This document shows positions 1-9,094 of a stretch of 30,167 bases of DNA, piece after piece. The stretch covers positions 1 through 30,167 of the forward strand of contig CAVGAH010000009.1 of the NCBI GenBank assembly GCA_963627215.1, in the 5' to 3' direction. How positions within the stretch are numbered: the first letter of the stretch is position 1; the number at the start of each line of letters is the position of its first letter. The notes under the pieces were generated by a model. It saw nothing but the letters and a program-made list of their open reading frames with translations. It searched no databases and was not told where the DNA came from. This DNA is from CAKQOE01 sp963627215. Its GTDB lineage: Bacteria > Bacillota > Clostridia > Peptostreptococcales > Anaerovoracaceae. The position numbers were made by a program, and so were the translations under genes.

Positions 1-81
1 CAGAATGGGATGCTGCGTGCAGTCTCGGTTCGTCTGCATGTCTGCCCGCTTTTGAGGCGTCTTTTTGTCTATAAAATTAAT

Positions 82-2496
82 TTACTGTTTAAGATTAACG
101 ACTGTAACTCCGTCGCCGCCTTCATAGAAGCTGCCCGCTTCAAACGAGTCAACGTGGGCGTGCTTACGGAAGAGCTGCTGGAGGCCTCGTCTGAGTGTTC
201 CTGTGCCGCGGCCGTGTATTACTGTTACCTGCGGCAGGCCTGCCATATAGGCATCGTCGAGGTATTTGTCTACTTCCATTATTGCGTCGTCAAGCACTTT
301 ACCTATCACGTTTATGCTCGTAGAGATATTCATAGTCTTCTGCGAGTACATGCCGCTGTAGCTTGAACGCTGCGGTCTTTCATCGTCAAAGCTCTTTTGA
401 ACTCCATGCTTGTCTATCTTTGTTATATCGGCAAGCTTTACCTTGAGCTTCATATTGCCGATCTGGACGTATAGATTACCCTTATCGTCAGGCAGCGAAG
501 CTACTATGCCCTTCTGCCCCATAGTTACGAGGTTTATCCTGTCGCCGAGCTGAAGCTCGTCTCGCGAAGCAGGCTTTGCGTTTACCGTAGGCTCAAACGT
601 CTCGCGGTATTCATCGCTCTTCTGTCTGAGCTTTCTGCGGACTACCTGCTGCCTGCGCGTCATCTCGGCGCTTGCTGCAGGCGCGTTCTCCTGCATGTCG
701 CGCAGCTCTTTCATCTCCTGCTTTATCTCGTCTGCGAATCTGCGCGCCTCGGCTACTATGTCAAACGCCTCCTGACGGGCTTTTTTGAGCATCTTTTCGC
801 GCTTTTCTTCGGCGTTCTCCTGGCGTCTGCGTATCTCGTCCTCGCGCCTGTTGAGCTTCTGCTTCAGCGCAGCTGCCCTGTCGCGCTCCGCTTCCGCGGC
901 GCTCCTGTCTTCCTCTATAGCGCTTATAATATTTTCAAATTCAAGTTCTTCTGTGTCTATGAGCTCCCTCGCGTGGTCTATTATGTCGGACGGTATACCG
1001 AGCTTTTTTGATATCTCAAAAGCGTTAGACTTGCCTGCAACGCCTATAGTCAGCCTGTAGGTCGGGCTCAGCGTCTCTACGTCGAACTCCATAGACGCGT
1101 TTTCTACGCCCTCCGTGCTTATAGCGTATTTCTTGAGCTCACTGTAGTGAGTCGTCGCAAACGTCATACAGCCGCGCTCTTTTAACCAGTCGAGTATGGA
1201 TATCGCGAGCGCAGCGCCCTCTGTAGGGTCTGTTCCCGCGCCAAGCTCATCCACTAAAACGAGAGTTTTATTGTCAGCCTCGCCCATTATTTCCACTATA
1301 TTCTTCATATGTGAGGAAAATGTACTGAGGCTCTGCTCTATGCTCTGCTCGTCACCTATATCAGCGAATATCTTTCGCATGACAGGCAGGTACGTACCCG
1401 ATCCCGCCGGTATATGCATGCCCGACTGGTGCATGAGCATCATTAGCCCTACAGTCTTGAGCGTTACAGTCTTACCGCCTGTGTTCGGACCTGTAACTAC
1501 GAGCGTCCTGTAGTCCTTGCCGCAGTATATATCCAGCGGCACTGCCTTTTCGGGGTCGAGCAGCGGGTGACGCCCGCGCCTTATGTCTATTATGCCCTTC
1601 TTGCTCACTTTAGCGGCAGAGCCGCCCATCTGAACAGACATTTTAGCCTTTGCAAATATTACGTCAAGGCGCGTAAGATATTTCTGATTGCTTATGATGT
1701 GTCTTACCGCGATGCCTACCTCGCGCGAAAGCTCGGCGAGTATGCGGTTTATCTCCTCGCGCTCCTTAAGCTCAAGCTCTCTTATTTCATTATTTATATT
1801 TACTACAGACTGCGGCTCTATAAAGAGCGTCGCGCCTGTAGCCGATCTGTCGTGGATTATGCCGGGGAATTTTACTCTGTTTTCCTGCTTTACCGGTATA
1901 ACAAATCTGCCGTCTCTCATGGTAACTACTGCGTCAGCGAGCAGTTCCCTGTTAGTGTTTGATGAGACCATCGCATTTATACGGTCGCGCGCAGCCTCGC
2001 GCTGTCTCGCTATCCTGCGGCGTATATCATGCAGCAGCGGACTCGCCGTATCGCGCATAGATTCCTCGCTCTCTATGCAGCTGTCTATGTGATCCTCAAG
2101 GCGCTTTTCAGGGTTTATTACTTCCATGTACCCCTTTATATGATGTAATGAATCCGGATCGCTGAACGCATCATCCCTCATAAACTCAAGCACCTCGCGC
2201 GCCACACGCAGGCTCGTCATTATATCAAGAAGCTCGCCCATCGAGAGTACGCCGCCCTTTTCTGCATAGCGTGCGCTTCTTTTAACGTCGCGCAGACCGC
2301 CGAGCGGTAAAGACCCCTTATGCATAATAACGGAAACCGCTTCATCGGTTTCCGCCAGCATGTCCTTGATCTTATGTTCTTCAAACACAGGAACGATTTC
2401 TCCGATGTCCCTGCGGGCCATCGGAGAAATCGCCTTCTGCGCTGTCATTTCCTTTATCTTATCGAATTCTAATACTCTGTAAACCTTTTCGTTCAT
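82..2496 (-). CDS. mutS2: MutS2 family ATPase/endonuclease (RqcU-type)
   Basis: Full-length MutS2, 804 aa (usual length about 780-800). Seen: MutS-like core and clamp with a charged helical arm, Walker A GPNTGGKT at residues 336-343, Walker B LVLVDE at 412-417 followed by the ABC-type GAGTDP stretch, a long Glu/Arg-rich coiled coil around 515-630, and a C-terminal Smr domain with the HGRG motif at 761-764. Known of the family: MutS2 lacks the mismatch-recognition domain of MutS, suppresses homologous recombination in some species, and in Bacillus acts on collided ribosomes (RqcU). The start is the ATG preceded by GCAGGAG at a normal distance. It lies 15 bp after zapA, so it is probably the last or near-last gene of the pheS-pheT-zapA transcript. 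No U-rich terminator is visible in the 81 bases left before the window edge. Confidence 0.97.
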   Translation of the reverse strand: MNEKVYRVLEFDKIKEMTAQKAISPMARRDIGEIVPVFEEHKIKDMLAETDEAVSVIMHKGSLPLGGLRDVKRSARYAEKGGVLSMGELLDIMTSLRVAREVLEFMRDDAFSDPDSLHHIKGYMEVINPEKRLEDHIDSCIESEESMRDTASPLLHDIRRRIARQREAARDRINAMVSSNTNRELLADAVVTMRDGRFVIPVKQENRVKFPGIIHDRSATGATLFIEPQSVVNINNEIRELELKEREEINRILAELSREVGIAVRHIISNQKYLTRLDVIFAKAKMSVQMGGSAAKVSKKGIIDIRRGRHPLLDPEKAVPLDIYCGKDYRTLVVTGPNTGGKTVTLKTVGLMMLMHQSGMHIPAGSGTYLPVMRKIFADIGDEQSIEQSLSTFSSHMKNIVEIMGEADNKTLVLVDELGAGTDPTEGAALAISILDWLKERGCMTFATTHYSELKKYAISTEGVENASMEFDVETLSPTYRLTIGVAGKSNAFEISKKLGIPSDIIDHARELIDTEELEFENIISAIEEDRSAAEAERDRAAALKQKLNRREDEIRRRQENAEEKREKMLKKARQEAFDIVAEARRFADEIKQEMKELRDMQENAPAASAEMTRRQQVVRRKLRQKSDEYRETFEPTVNAKPASRDELQLGDRINLVTMGQKGIVASLPDDKGNLYVQIGNMKLKVKLADITKIDKHGVQKSFDDERPQRSSYSGMYSQKTMNISTSINVIGKVLDDAIMEVDKYLDDAYMAGLPQVTVIHGRGTGTLRRGLQQLFRKHAHVDSFEAGSFYEGGDGVTVVNLKQ

Positions 2497-2511
2497 GCAC
2501 TCCTGCCTTTA

Positions 2512-3225
2512 CTACTTTCCGGCTTTTTGGAGACTATCGAGTTCGTTTTTAAGATGAAGATTTTCCATCTGAATGTCAAAGAAGCTGTTTTCAAGCTCCT
2601 TGTACTTATTCTGTATCTCACTCGCATCCTGAGATTCGCTGTCGCGCTCAGACTCAAGCTCCTTTATCCTGTCGCGGAGCTTGTCTGATTCTGCTTTTGC
2701 ATCATCGTACTTTACGCGCAGATCCTTGAGCTCGTCCGAGTCTTTTTCTGTCTCGGAATTGAGCTCCTTTTCAAATTCAAGCTCTTCATTGAGCTTGTCG
2801 ATCTGCTTTTTAAGAGCTTCTATCTCATCGGCAGCCTTGTTGAGCTCTACATTTTTGAGATTGAATATGCGCTGCAGCTCGCGGAGCTGTTCGACGCTGT
2901 TCTGAGCGTCCTCCTTGTACTGCTTGAAGCTCGATTTTGCATCCTCCCACAGCTGTATATAGTGATCGGCATCCTTTCTGAGGTCAGCTATTACTTCCTC
3001 AAGCTCATTCACGCGAGTGCGCGAACCGTAAAGGTCATCGGTTACATTTACAGCCGTGAGTACAGCGAGTGATGAAACTGACATGGAGGGCAGTGCCTTC
3101 GCGAGCTCATTCATTACCTTATCAACGTGTCTCGCGACGGTCACGACGCGGTCACCTGAGTCACCGCCTGCTATCGTGTATTCCTGTCCGTAGATTTTAA
3201 CAGTTACTTTGCCGTTTTCCCCCAT
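2512..3225 (-). CDS. zapA: ZapA-domain cell division protein with a long coiled-coil tail
   Basis: Residues 1-90 match the ZapA fold: an N-terminal KVTVKIYGQEYTIAG strand region, then a helix with ARHVDKVMNELA and the SSLAVLTAVNVTDDLY segment. ZapA binds FtsZ and bundles protofilaments at the division ring. The usual protein is about 85-120 aa; this one is 237 aa. Residues about 75-235 are almost entirely charged heptad-like sequence rich in E, K, L and D, with no cysteines, and predict a long coiled coil. The start ATG has an AAGGAGG site 8-9 bases upstream. The position between pheT and mutS2 is the one zapA holds in Bacillus, which supports the call. The tail may add a second oligomerisation surface; that part is inference. 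Confidence 0.88.
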   Translation of the reverse strand: MGENGKVTVKIYGQEYTIAGGDSGDRVVTVARHVDKVMNELAKALPSMSVSSLAVLTAVNVTDDLYGSRTRVNELEEVIADLRKDADHYIQLWEDAKSSFKQYKEDAQNSVEQLRELQRIFNLKNVELNKAADEIEALKKQIDKLNEELEFEKELNSETEKDSDELKDLRVKYDDAKAESDKLRDRIKELESERDSESQDASEIQNKYKELENSFFDIQMENLHLKNELDSLQKAGK

Positions 3226-3253
3226 ATTAATATTTCCTCCTTAGGATAAATAT

Positions 3254-5675
3254 CTACATTTCTCTCAGGACAGCGTTTAATCCCTTTTCAAGTCCTGAAA
3301 GTATATTCTTATGAACCTCTGAGACCTCGTCATCAGTCAGTGTCTTTTCCTTGTCTCTGTATGTGAGAGCGAAAGCGACACTCTTCTTGCCGGATTCTAT
3401 CTGCTTGCCGCGGTATACATCGAAGAGCTCAGCCTTTTCAAGGAGTTCTCCGCCGTTTTCCTCGATGATGTCCATAATGCTTCCTACTGTAACGTTCTCG
3501 TCAACGAGAAGCGCAATGTCTCTTGTAACAGCAGGATACTTTGGAAGCGGCTTGTAAATTATTTCAGTCTTTGACTGTGCCATTACTATAGTGAAGAGTA
3601 ATTCGCAAGTGTATACTCTTTCATTTATGCCGTATCTTTCTGCAACGTCAGGATGCATCTCACCGATAGTACCGATGAGCTCTCCGTCGCTTATGATATT
3701 AGCGCATCTTCCCGGATGATACATAGGAAGTCCGCTTTCTGCCTCGTACTCAGTGCCCTTTATGCCGAGCAGCTCAAGGAGTCCGTCAACGATGCCCTTG
3801 AGCTCAAAGAAATCTGTTCCGTCACCGTAAGTACCGATGCACAGACCCTCAGCCTCGAGCGGCTGACCATCGCAGTTTATCTTTACATTGTTAAATATTT
3901 TGCCTATTTCAAACAGTCTTGCAGACTTGTTGCCCTTTGCGAAGTTCTTAGCGAGGACCTCCATCATGTTAGGAGTCAGCATAGTTCTCATTACGCTGTT
4001 TTCCTCACCGAGCGGATTTATGATCTTAACGAAGTTTCTCTTTGATATATCAGTATCTGAAACTCCTGCCTTATCAACGCTCTTAGGGCTTACAAACGAA
4101 TAAGTCAGTATCTCGTCAAGTCCGTAGCCTGTAAGTATGTTTCTTGTCTTTGTTCTGAGCTCCTCAGCCTTAGTGAGCTTTGCAGCCTGACCGCCTGAAG
4201 GAAGTGAAACAGGAAGCTCATCGTAGCCGTACATACGAGCTACTTCTTCTACGTAATCTTCCTCGATCAGAAGGTCCTGTCTTACTGTAGGAGGAGTAAC
4301 AGTCATTACATCGCCCTTTGCTTCTACAGTCATTTCAAGGCTCTCAAAGATCTTTACCATATCTTCCTCAGGGATGTCTGTACCGAGCACGTGGTTTATC
4401 CTTGAAGCTCTTACATCAAGAGGTCTTGACTTCTGTACTTCAGGATATACGTCTACAGAACCGCCTACTACTGTACCGCAGCTGAGCATTTCAACGAGTC
4501 TGCAAACTCTGTCAGCGGCAGCTTCGCACAGATTTGCGTCTATGCCCTTTTCATATCTGCCTGAAGCCTCAGTTCTGAGAACGAGCTTCTTTGATGACGC
4601 TCTTACAGAGTCGCCGTTGAAGTTTGCTGATTCCAGCACTACCGTAGTAGTATCTTCCTTTATCTCAGAATCGAGACCGCCCATGATACCTGCAACAGCG
4701 ATAGGCTTCTCTGCATCGTTTATCATGAGGATGCTGTCTGAAAGCTCTCTCTCAGTACCGTCGAGAGTAGTGAACTTAGCACCCTGTTCGGCAGTATCTA
4801 CAACGATCTTGCCGCCTGCGATATCTCTTATATCAAATGCGTGAAGCGGCTGGCCGTATTCCATCATTACGAAGTTGGTTATATCTACTATGTTGTTTAT
4901 AGGTCTCATACCGCCGTGCATGAGTCTCTTCTGGAGCCACCATGGCGACTGACCTATCTTTACGTCCTTTATTACACGCGCTGTATATCTCGGGCAGAGC
5001 TCGTGGTTCTTTACCTCTACCTTGATGTAATCGTTTACATCGCCAGTCTCGTTCTGAGCCTTTGTATCAGGATACTTGAGCTCATGGCTGAAAACAGCCG
5101 CAGCCTCACGCGCCATACCNNNNNNNNNNCGCCATACCTATCATTGAAAGGCAGTCAGGTCTGTTAGGAGTTATCTCAAAATCAACTACGCTGTCCTCGA
5201 GTCCGAGTGCCTCAGCTATATCTGTACCAGGCTTCAGGTCGTCATCGAGTATCCAGATACCGTCCTTGATAAGTGTGTTTATTACCTTATCCTCATAACC
5301 CATTTCTGCAGCAGAGCAGAGCATCCCGTCAGACAGCACGCCTCTGAGCTTTCCGCTCTTTATAACAGTGCCGTCAGGAAGCACGCCACCGTCACGGATA
5401 ACAGGAACAGTCGCACCCTCAAAAACGTTCTTAGCGCCTGTAACGATCTGCAGCGGCTTGTCCTCGCCTACGTCGAGCTGGCATACTACGAGCTTGTCTG
5501 CATCAGGATGCTTTTCTATTTTCAGTATCTTGCCGACCATTATCTTTGAGAACTTCGTTCCCATAGGTTCAACAGTCTCTATATTTGAACCGGAAAGTAT
5601 CATTCTGTCACAGAATTCATCTACCGGCACATCTATGTCTACATAATCTTTAAGCCAATTTACGGAAACTAACAT
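3254..5675 (-). CDS. pheT: Phenylalanine-tRNA ligase beta subunit (interrupted by a 10-N assembly gap)
   Basis: PheT pairs with PheS as an alpha2-beta2 enzyme that charges tRNA-Phe. Seen in order from the ATG at 5675: an N-terminal OB-fold tRNA-binding domain with HPDADKLVVCQLDVG, the TPNRPDCLSMIG motif leading into the B3/B4 editing region, a B5 domain with the VRQDLLIEEDYVEEVARMYG motif, the catalytic-like core, and a C-terminal ferredoxin-fold anticodon-binding domain beginning near YPAVTRDIALLV. Ten Ns at 5120-5129 break the frame. The 9 bases on each side are identical (CGCCATACC), and removing one copy plus the Ns gives LSMIGMAREAAAV, the expected family sequence, with a continuous 800-residue frame. 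The gene is therefore almost certainly intact. Shine-Dalgarno AGAGGTGA precedes the start; pheS ends 62 bp upstream. Confidence 0.96.
5120..5129. other. Assembly gap (10 N) with overlapping flanks
   Basis: A run of ten Ns. The nine bases before it (5111-5119) and after it (5130-5138) are the same, CGCCATACC. This is what a scaffolder leaves when two contig ends that really overlap are joined by a default gap. The true sequence is most simply obtained by deleting 19 bases (one repeat copy plus the Ns), which restores the pheT frame. Confidence 0.97.
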
Positions 5676-5737
5676 TTATTTTCACCTCTGTTTTGCGTTT
5701 ATGATATCGTATTTTTCAGCAGTATTTAAATTTTCAA

Positions 5738-6760
5738 TTACTTAAACTGCTTCAGGAATCTTTCGTCATTTTCGTAGAATAATCTTATATCATCGACCTC
5801 ATACTTGAGCATCGCGATACGCTCTACGCCGATACCAAATGCAAAGCCTGTGTACTTTTCAGTATCAATGCCGCCTATCTTAAGAACATTAGGATGTACC
5901 ATACCGCATCCGAGTATTTCTATCCAGCCGCTGCCCTTGCATACCTTGCAGCCCTTGCCGCCGCACTTGAAGCATGAAACGTCTACCTCTGCGCTAGGCT
6001 CAGTGAACGGGAAGTGATGAGGTCTGAACTTAGTCTTTGTGTCAGGTCCGAACATCTGTCTCGCAAACTCAGCGAGAGTACCCTTAAGGTCAGCCATAGT
6101 GATGCCTTCGCCTACGACAAGACCCTCTACCTGATGGAATACAGGCGAATGCGTAGCATCCGGAGTATCGCATCTGTAAACGCGTCCCGGTGATATTATC
6201 TTCATAGGAGGCTCCTTAGTGAGCAGTGTTCTTGCCTGAACAGGTGATGTCTGCGTTCTGAGGAGTATGTTCTCATCGATATAGAATGTATCTGTCATAT
6301 CTCTTGCAGGGTGATTCGGACCTGCATTAAGAGCGTCAAAGTTCATAAATACAGTCTCTACTTCAGGGCCCTCTACGAGCTCGAAGCCCATGTTCATAAA
6401 TATCCTTGACATGTCATCTATAGTCTGAGTGAGCGGATGCTTAACACCGTGAGGCATTACCTTGCCCGGTTCTGTGACATCGATCTTTTCAGCTCTGAAT
6501 CTTGCCTTTTTCTTTATCTCCTTAAGGTCGTTTCTCTTGCTCTCAAGTATGTTCTCAATCTCGCCGCGAACTTCATTTGCAAGCTTTCCGACTTCCTTTC
6601 TCTCATCAGCATTGAGTGAACCCATAGATCTGAGTATCTCTGTCAGCTTTCCCTTTTTACCAAGGACCTTGACTCTGATTTCTTCTACACTTTCCGGAGC
6701 AGCTGCCTCATTTATCTGAGATCTGACTTCCTCAAGAATAGTCTTAAGCTGTTTCTGCAT
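5738..6760 (-). CDS. pheS: Phenylalanine-tRNA ligase alpha subunit
   Basis: Catalytic subunit, 340 aa, normal length. Seen: an N-terminal coiled-coil tRNA-binding arm (residues 1-90), class II motif 2 around PGRVYRCD...HSPVFHQVEG (191-213), the FRPHHFPFTEPS motif at 245-256, and motif 3 GFAFGIGVERIAML at 305-318. A four-cysteine cluster (Cys263, 266, 271, 274 in CFKCGGKGCKVC) sits before GWIEILGCGMVHP; similar Cys-rich inserts occur in many bacterial PheS and probably bind zinc. The start ATG has GGAGG eight bases upstream. It lies 27 bp after the rRNA methylase gene, so the two are probably cotranscribed. I looked for the T-box signature (TGGNACCGCG on the sense strand) upstream and did not find it. 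Confidence 0.98.
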   Translation of the reverse strand: MQKQLKTILEEVRSQINEAAAPESVEEIRVKVLGKKGKLTEILRSMGSLNADERKEVGKLANEVRGEIENILESKRNDLKEIKKKARFRAEKIDVTEPGKVMPHGVKHPLTQTIDDMSRIFMNMGFELVEGPEVETVFMNFDALNAGPNHPARDMTDTFYIDENILLRTQTSPVQARTLLTKEPPMKIISPGRVYRCDTPDATHSPVFHQVEGLVVGEGITMADLKGTLAEFARQMFGPDTKTKFRPHHFPFTEPSAEVDVSCFKCGGKGCKVCKGSGWIEILGCGMVHPNVLKIGGIDTEKYTGFAFGIGVERIAMLKYEVDDIRLFYENDERFLKQFK

Positions 6761-6787
6761 TTCATTCCTCCATGAATTATATTTCGA

Positions 6788-7582
6788 TCAGCGCATGTGG
6801 CGCTGTCTTACTGCCTCGTACATTACTACTGCAGCTGCAACAGCCGCATTAAGCGACTCTATAGTTCCCTCCATTGGGAGTCTGACATTTACATCAGCCG
6901 CATCCTGAAGCTCCGTGCATACGCCGTTTGCCTCATTGCCTATTACCAGCGCTGCCTTTTCCGCCATATCAGCGTCGTAAAACAGCTTCTCTGCATAAGG
7001 CGATGTGCATATTATGCGCCTTCCGTGCTCTCTCAGTCTTTCGACTGCATCCTCAGGCGAATCCGCGAAAAGCAGATGCACTCTGTAAAGAGAGCCTGCA
7101 GCAGCCCTCACCGTCTTTGGTGAGAACATGTCTGCCGTTCCTTTTATTATAACAGCACCTGCAAAGCCTGCGGCATCGGCTGTTCTTATCACAGTTCCTA
7201 TATTTCCGGGGTCCTGCAGTCTGTCGAGAACGATCACATTGTCAGTTTCTTCAAAGAAACGTTCCTCGCTGCATTCCGGCTTCTCTGAAACAGCGGCTAC
7301 GCCCTGAGGCGTCTCAGTATCTGCTGTTCTGTCAAATAATGCTTTTGACAGTATATACACCGGAACATCTTTTTCCTTATCGCCTGTGATGCGTTCCAGC
7401 GCTGATATTTCAAAATCATCGCGCACAAAAATACTTCTGAGCGCTGCTCCGTTTTTTACGGCCTCCTCTATGAGGTTTATGCCTTCTATGACATACAGGC
7501 CTTCGCGGTCACGATGCTTTCGTTTATAAAGGCGCGCGAATGATTTATATATTTCGTTATCAGGTGATGTGATCTTTTTCAT
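6788..7582 (-). CDS. SpoU/TrmH-family 2'-O-ribose RNA methyltransferase (YsgA/RlmP-like)
   Basis: 264 aa. The N-terminal part (about 1-100) is an RNA-binding substrate domain (FVRDDFEIS, LSKALFDRTADTETPQG). The C-terminal part is a SPOUT knot with the three SpoU motifs: DPGNIGTVIRTADAAG at 124-139, LVIGNEANG at 212-220, and LPMEGTIESLNAAVA at 235-249. The family uses S-adenosylmethionine to methylate the 2'-OH of a ribose in rRNA or tRNA. Immediate linkage to pheS-pheT is the position of Bacillus ysgA (RlmP, a 23S rRNA methylase), which makes that orthology likely; RlmB is the alternative. The start has no clear Shine-Dalgarno site: a GC-rich hairpin (7592-7609) lies just upstream of the ATG. 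Confidence 0.93.
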   Translation of the reverse strand: MKKITSPDNEIYKSFARLYKRKHRDREGLYVIEGINLIEEAVKNGAALRSIFVRDDFEISALERITGDKEKDVPVYILSKALFDRTADTETPQGVAAVSEKPECSEERFFEETDNVIVLDRLQDPGNIGTVIRTADAAGFAGAVIIKGTADMFSPKTVRAAAGSLYRVHLLFADSPEDAVERLREHGRRIICTSPYAEKLFYDADMAEKAALVIGNEANGVCTELQDAADVNVRLPMEGTIESLNAAVAAAVVMYEAVRQRHMR

Positions 7583-7591
7583 ATTTTATAC

Positions 7592-7609
7592 CGGCGGAAA
7601 TGACCGCCG
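7592..7609. repeat. GC-rich hairpin just upstream of the rRNA methylase start
   Basis: CGGCGG (7592-7597), a 6-nt loop, then CCGCCG (7604-7609), with more GC-rich sequence (CCCGGC) to 7615. It occupies the place where a Shine-Dalgarno site would be expected for the minus-strand gene starting at 7582. It belongs to the set of intergenic GC-rich palindromes described in the findings. Confidence 0.6.
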
Positions 7610-7678
7610 CCCGGCGCTTCATTTCATAACCTTTTACCTATTTGTCGATATACTTAATACACTTGATATACGTGCAAT

Positions 7679-7706
7679 GGGCGGCCATAGGCCGCCCCTG
7701 TTTTTT
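7679..7706 (+). terminator. Terminator-like hairpin in plus orientation between two minus-strand genes
   Basis: Perfect 8-bp stem GGGCGGCC (7679-7686), loop ATA, GGCCGCCC (7690-7697), followed on the plus strand by CTGTTTTTTCC. On the minus strand, the coding direction of both neighbours, the T-tract is upstream (as As) and none follows the stem. The intrinsic terminator geometry therefore faces antisense transcripts, not ftsZ. A weaker inverted repeat (AACTGTG at 7724-7730, CACAGTT at 7756-7762) closer to ftsZ has no good U-tract. Confidence 0.6.
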
Positions 7707-7773
7707 CCTGTTTTAAAATGCTTAACTGTGTATATAGGTATTAGTAACTATGTACCACAGTTTGTTCAACGAT

Positions 7774-8913
7774 TTAAAGATCCTTTAATGCTCTCTTAAG
7801 GAATTCAGGAACTATCATGCTGTCGTCTTCAGTTGAAGCAGCAGGCTCCTTCTTTGTTTCCTGTGCCTGTTCTGCATTCTGCTGAGCAGCAGCGCTTTCC
7901 GCAGCAGCTCTTGCCTGAGCTTCTGCCTCAGCCTGAGCCTGAGCCTCCGCTTCAGCTTCTCCGTCATCAAAGCCTGTAGCGATAACAGTGATCCTGATCT
8001 CATCCTCGAGCTCTTCCTTGATAGATGCACCAAATATGATGTTTGCATCACGCGCAGCAGCCTTTTCGATGAGGTCTGCAGCTTCGTTTGCTTCGAGCAT
8101 TCCGAGATCGTATCCGCCCATGATATTGAGCAGGATAGCCTTTGCGCCGTCGATAGAAGTTTCGAGAAGCGGACTTCCGATAGCTTCCTTGACTGCGTCG
8201 ATAACGCGGTTCTCGCCGCGACCTGTACCGACGCCCATATGTGCGATGCCTCTGTCGCTCATTACTGTCTTAACATCAGCGAAGTCGAGGTTGATAACAC
8301 CTGATTCAGTGATCAGATCTGTTATACCCTGGATACCCTGTCTCAGAACGTCGTCAGCCATGCCGAACGCTTCCTTCATAGTAGTATTTTTCTCTGATAT
8401 CTGAAGGAGTCTGTCATTAGGAACTACTACAAGAGAGTCAACATACTGCTTGAGATACTCGATGCCGAGCTCTGCGTGCTTTCTTCTCTTGCTTCCCTCG
8501 AAAGTAAACGGCTTTGTAACCACGCCTACTGTGAGGATTCCCATTTCCTTTGCCGCCTTGGCAATTACAGGAGCAGCGCCTGTGCCTGTACCGCCGCCCA
8601 TGCCGGCAGTGATGAACACCATGTCCACTCCGTCAAAATACTTTACGATCTCTTCGATGTTTTCTTCGGCTGCCTTCATACCTGTTTCCGGATTGGCACC
8701 TGCACCGAGACCTCTTGTCAGCTTTTCCCCGATCTGAACCTTAGTCTCTGCAACTGACGCATTAAGTGCCTGCTTGTCCGTATTCACAACGATATATGAA
8801 ACGCCTTTCAAACTGGCCTCGATCATGCGGTTTACAGCATTTCCACCGCCTCCGCCTACACCGATGACCTTGATCTGAGCATTGTCTTCTACACTAGTTT
8901 CAAATTGTAACAT
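7774..8913 (-). CDS. ftsZ: Cell division GTPase FtsZ
   Basis: Tubulin-like GTPase that polymerises into the division ring; 379 aa. Seen: GVGGGGGNAVNRM near the N-terminus, tubulin signature GGGTGTG at 106-112, the T7 synergy loop NLDFADVKTVM at 208-218, and the second domain ending near residue 317. Residues about 318-355 form a low-complexity linker of almost only A, E and Q. The C-terminal conserved peptide reads IVPEFLKRALKDL (367-379), the docking site for partners such as SepF, FtsA and EzrA. The start ATG has AGGAGGT ten bases upstream and a promoter about 36 bases upstream (8949-8977). ftsA does not precede it and no sporulation sigma genes follow it. Confidence 0.99.
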   Translation of the reverse strand: MLQFETSVEDNAQIKVIGVGGGGGNAVNRMIEASLKGVSYIVVNTDKQALNASVAETKVQIGEKLTRGLGAGANPETGMKAAEENIEEIVKYFDGVDMVFITAGMGGGTGTGAAPVIAKAAKEMGILTVGVVTKPFTFEGSKRRKHAELGIEYLKQYVDSLVVVPNDRLLQISEKNTTMKEAFGMADDVLRQGIQGITDLITESGVINLDFADVKTVMSDRGIAHMGVGTGRGENRVIDAVKEAIGSPLLETSIDGAKAILLNIMGGYDLGMLEANEAADLIEKAAARDANIIFGASIKEELEDEIRITVIATGFDDGEAEAEAQAQAEAEAQARAAAESAAAQQNAEQAQETKKEPAASTEDDSMIVPEFLKRALKDL

Positions 8914-8948
8914 AACCCTAGTAACCTCCTGTTACCTATATACAAAAC

Positions 8949-8977
8949 ATTTTACCATAACGACCCGTCAATCGCAA
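8949..8977 (-). promoter_or_regulatory. Candidate sigma-A promoter for ftsZ (extended -10)
   Basis: Read on the minus strand: -35 TTGCGA (8977-8972), 17-bp spacer, -10 TAAAAT (8954-8949) with TG one base before it, an extended -10. A start near 8942 would give a leader of about 30 nt containing the AGGAGGT site. This would let ftsZ be expressed apart from the upstream mur genes. Confidence 0.55.
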
Positions 8978-9074
8978 TAATTTGCAATTAAAATAACTAC
9001 ATGATCTCAGTTATTTTTCGACGTTTTTTTACAATCTTGTTTGCTGTCGAACCAATATTTTTCCCGCACCTTCA

Positions 9075-9094
9075 GTGTATTAAAGCCAATACAC
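9075..9094. repeat. Hairpin in the divIB-ftsZ gap
   Basis: GTGTATT (9075-9081), 6-nt loop, AATACAC (9088-9094): a perfect 7-bp stem. On the minus strand it follows the paired 14-bp direct repeats. No U-tract follows, so it is not a convincing terminator. Confidence 0.5.

Noticed and set aside
1..39. Possible start of another minus-strand gene after mutS2
   Set aside because: Only 13 codons to the window edge, no good ribosome-binding site, and no match to the U32 peptidases that sometimes follow mutS2.
82..366. Plus-strand ORFs opposite mutS2, zapA, pheT, ftsZ and the mur genes
   Set aside because: All lie antisense to conserved genes, lack ribosome-binding sites, and show Ser- or Tyr/Cys-rich shadow composition.
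6761..7773. T-box leader for pheS-pheT
   Set aside because: The gap before pheS is 27 bp, and the T-box consensus TGGNACCGCG is not seen before pheS or before the rRNA methylase gene.
7815..8051. Arg/Leu-rich minus-strand ORF of 78 residues
   Set aside because: Frame shadow of the ftsZ low-complexity linker; no start signal.
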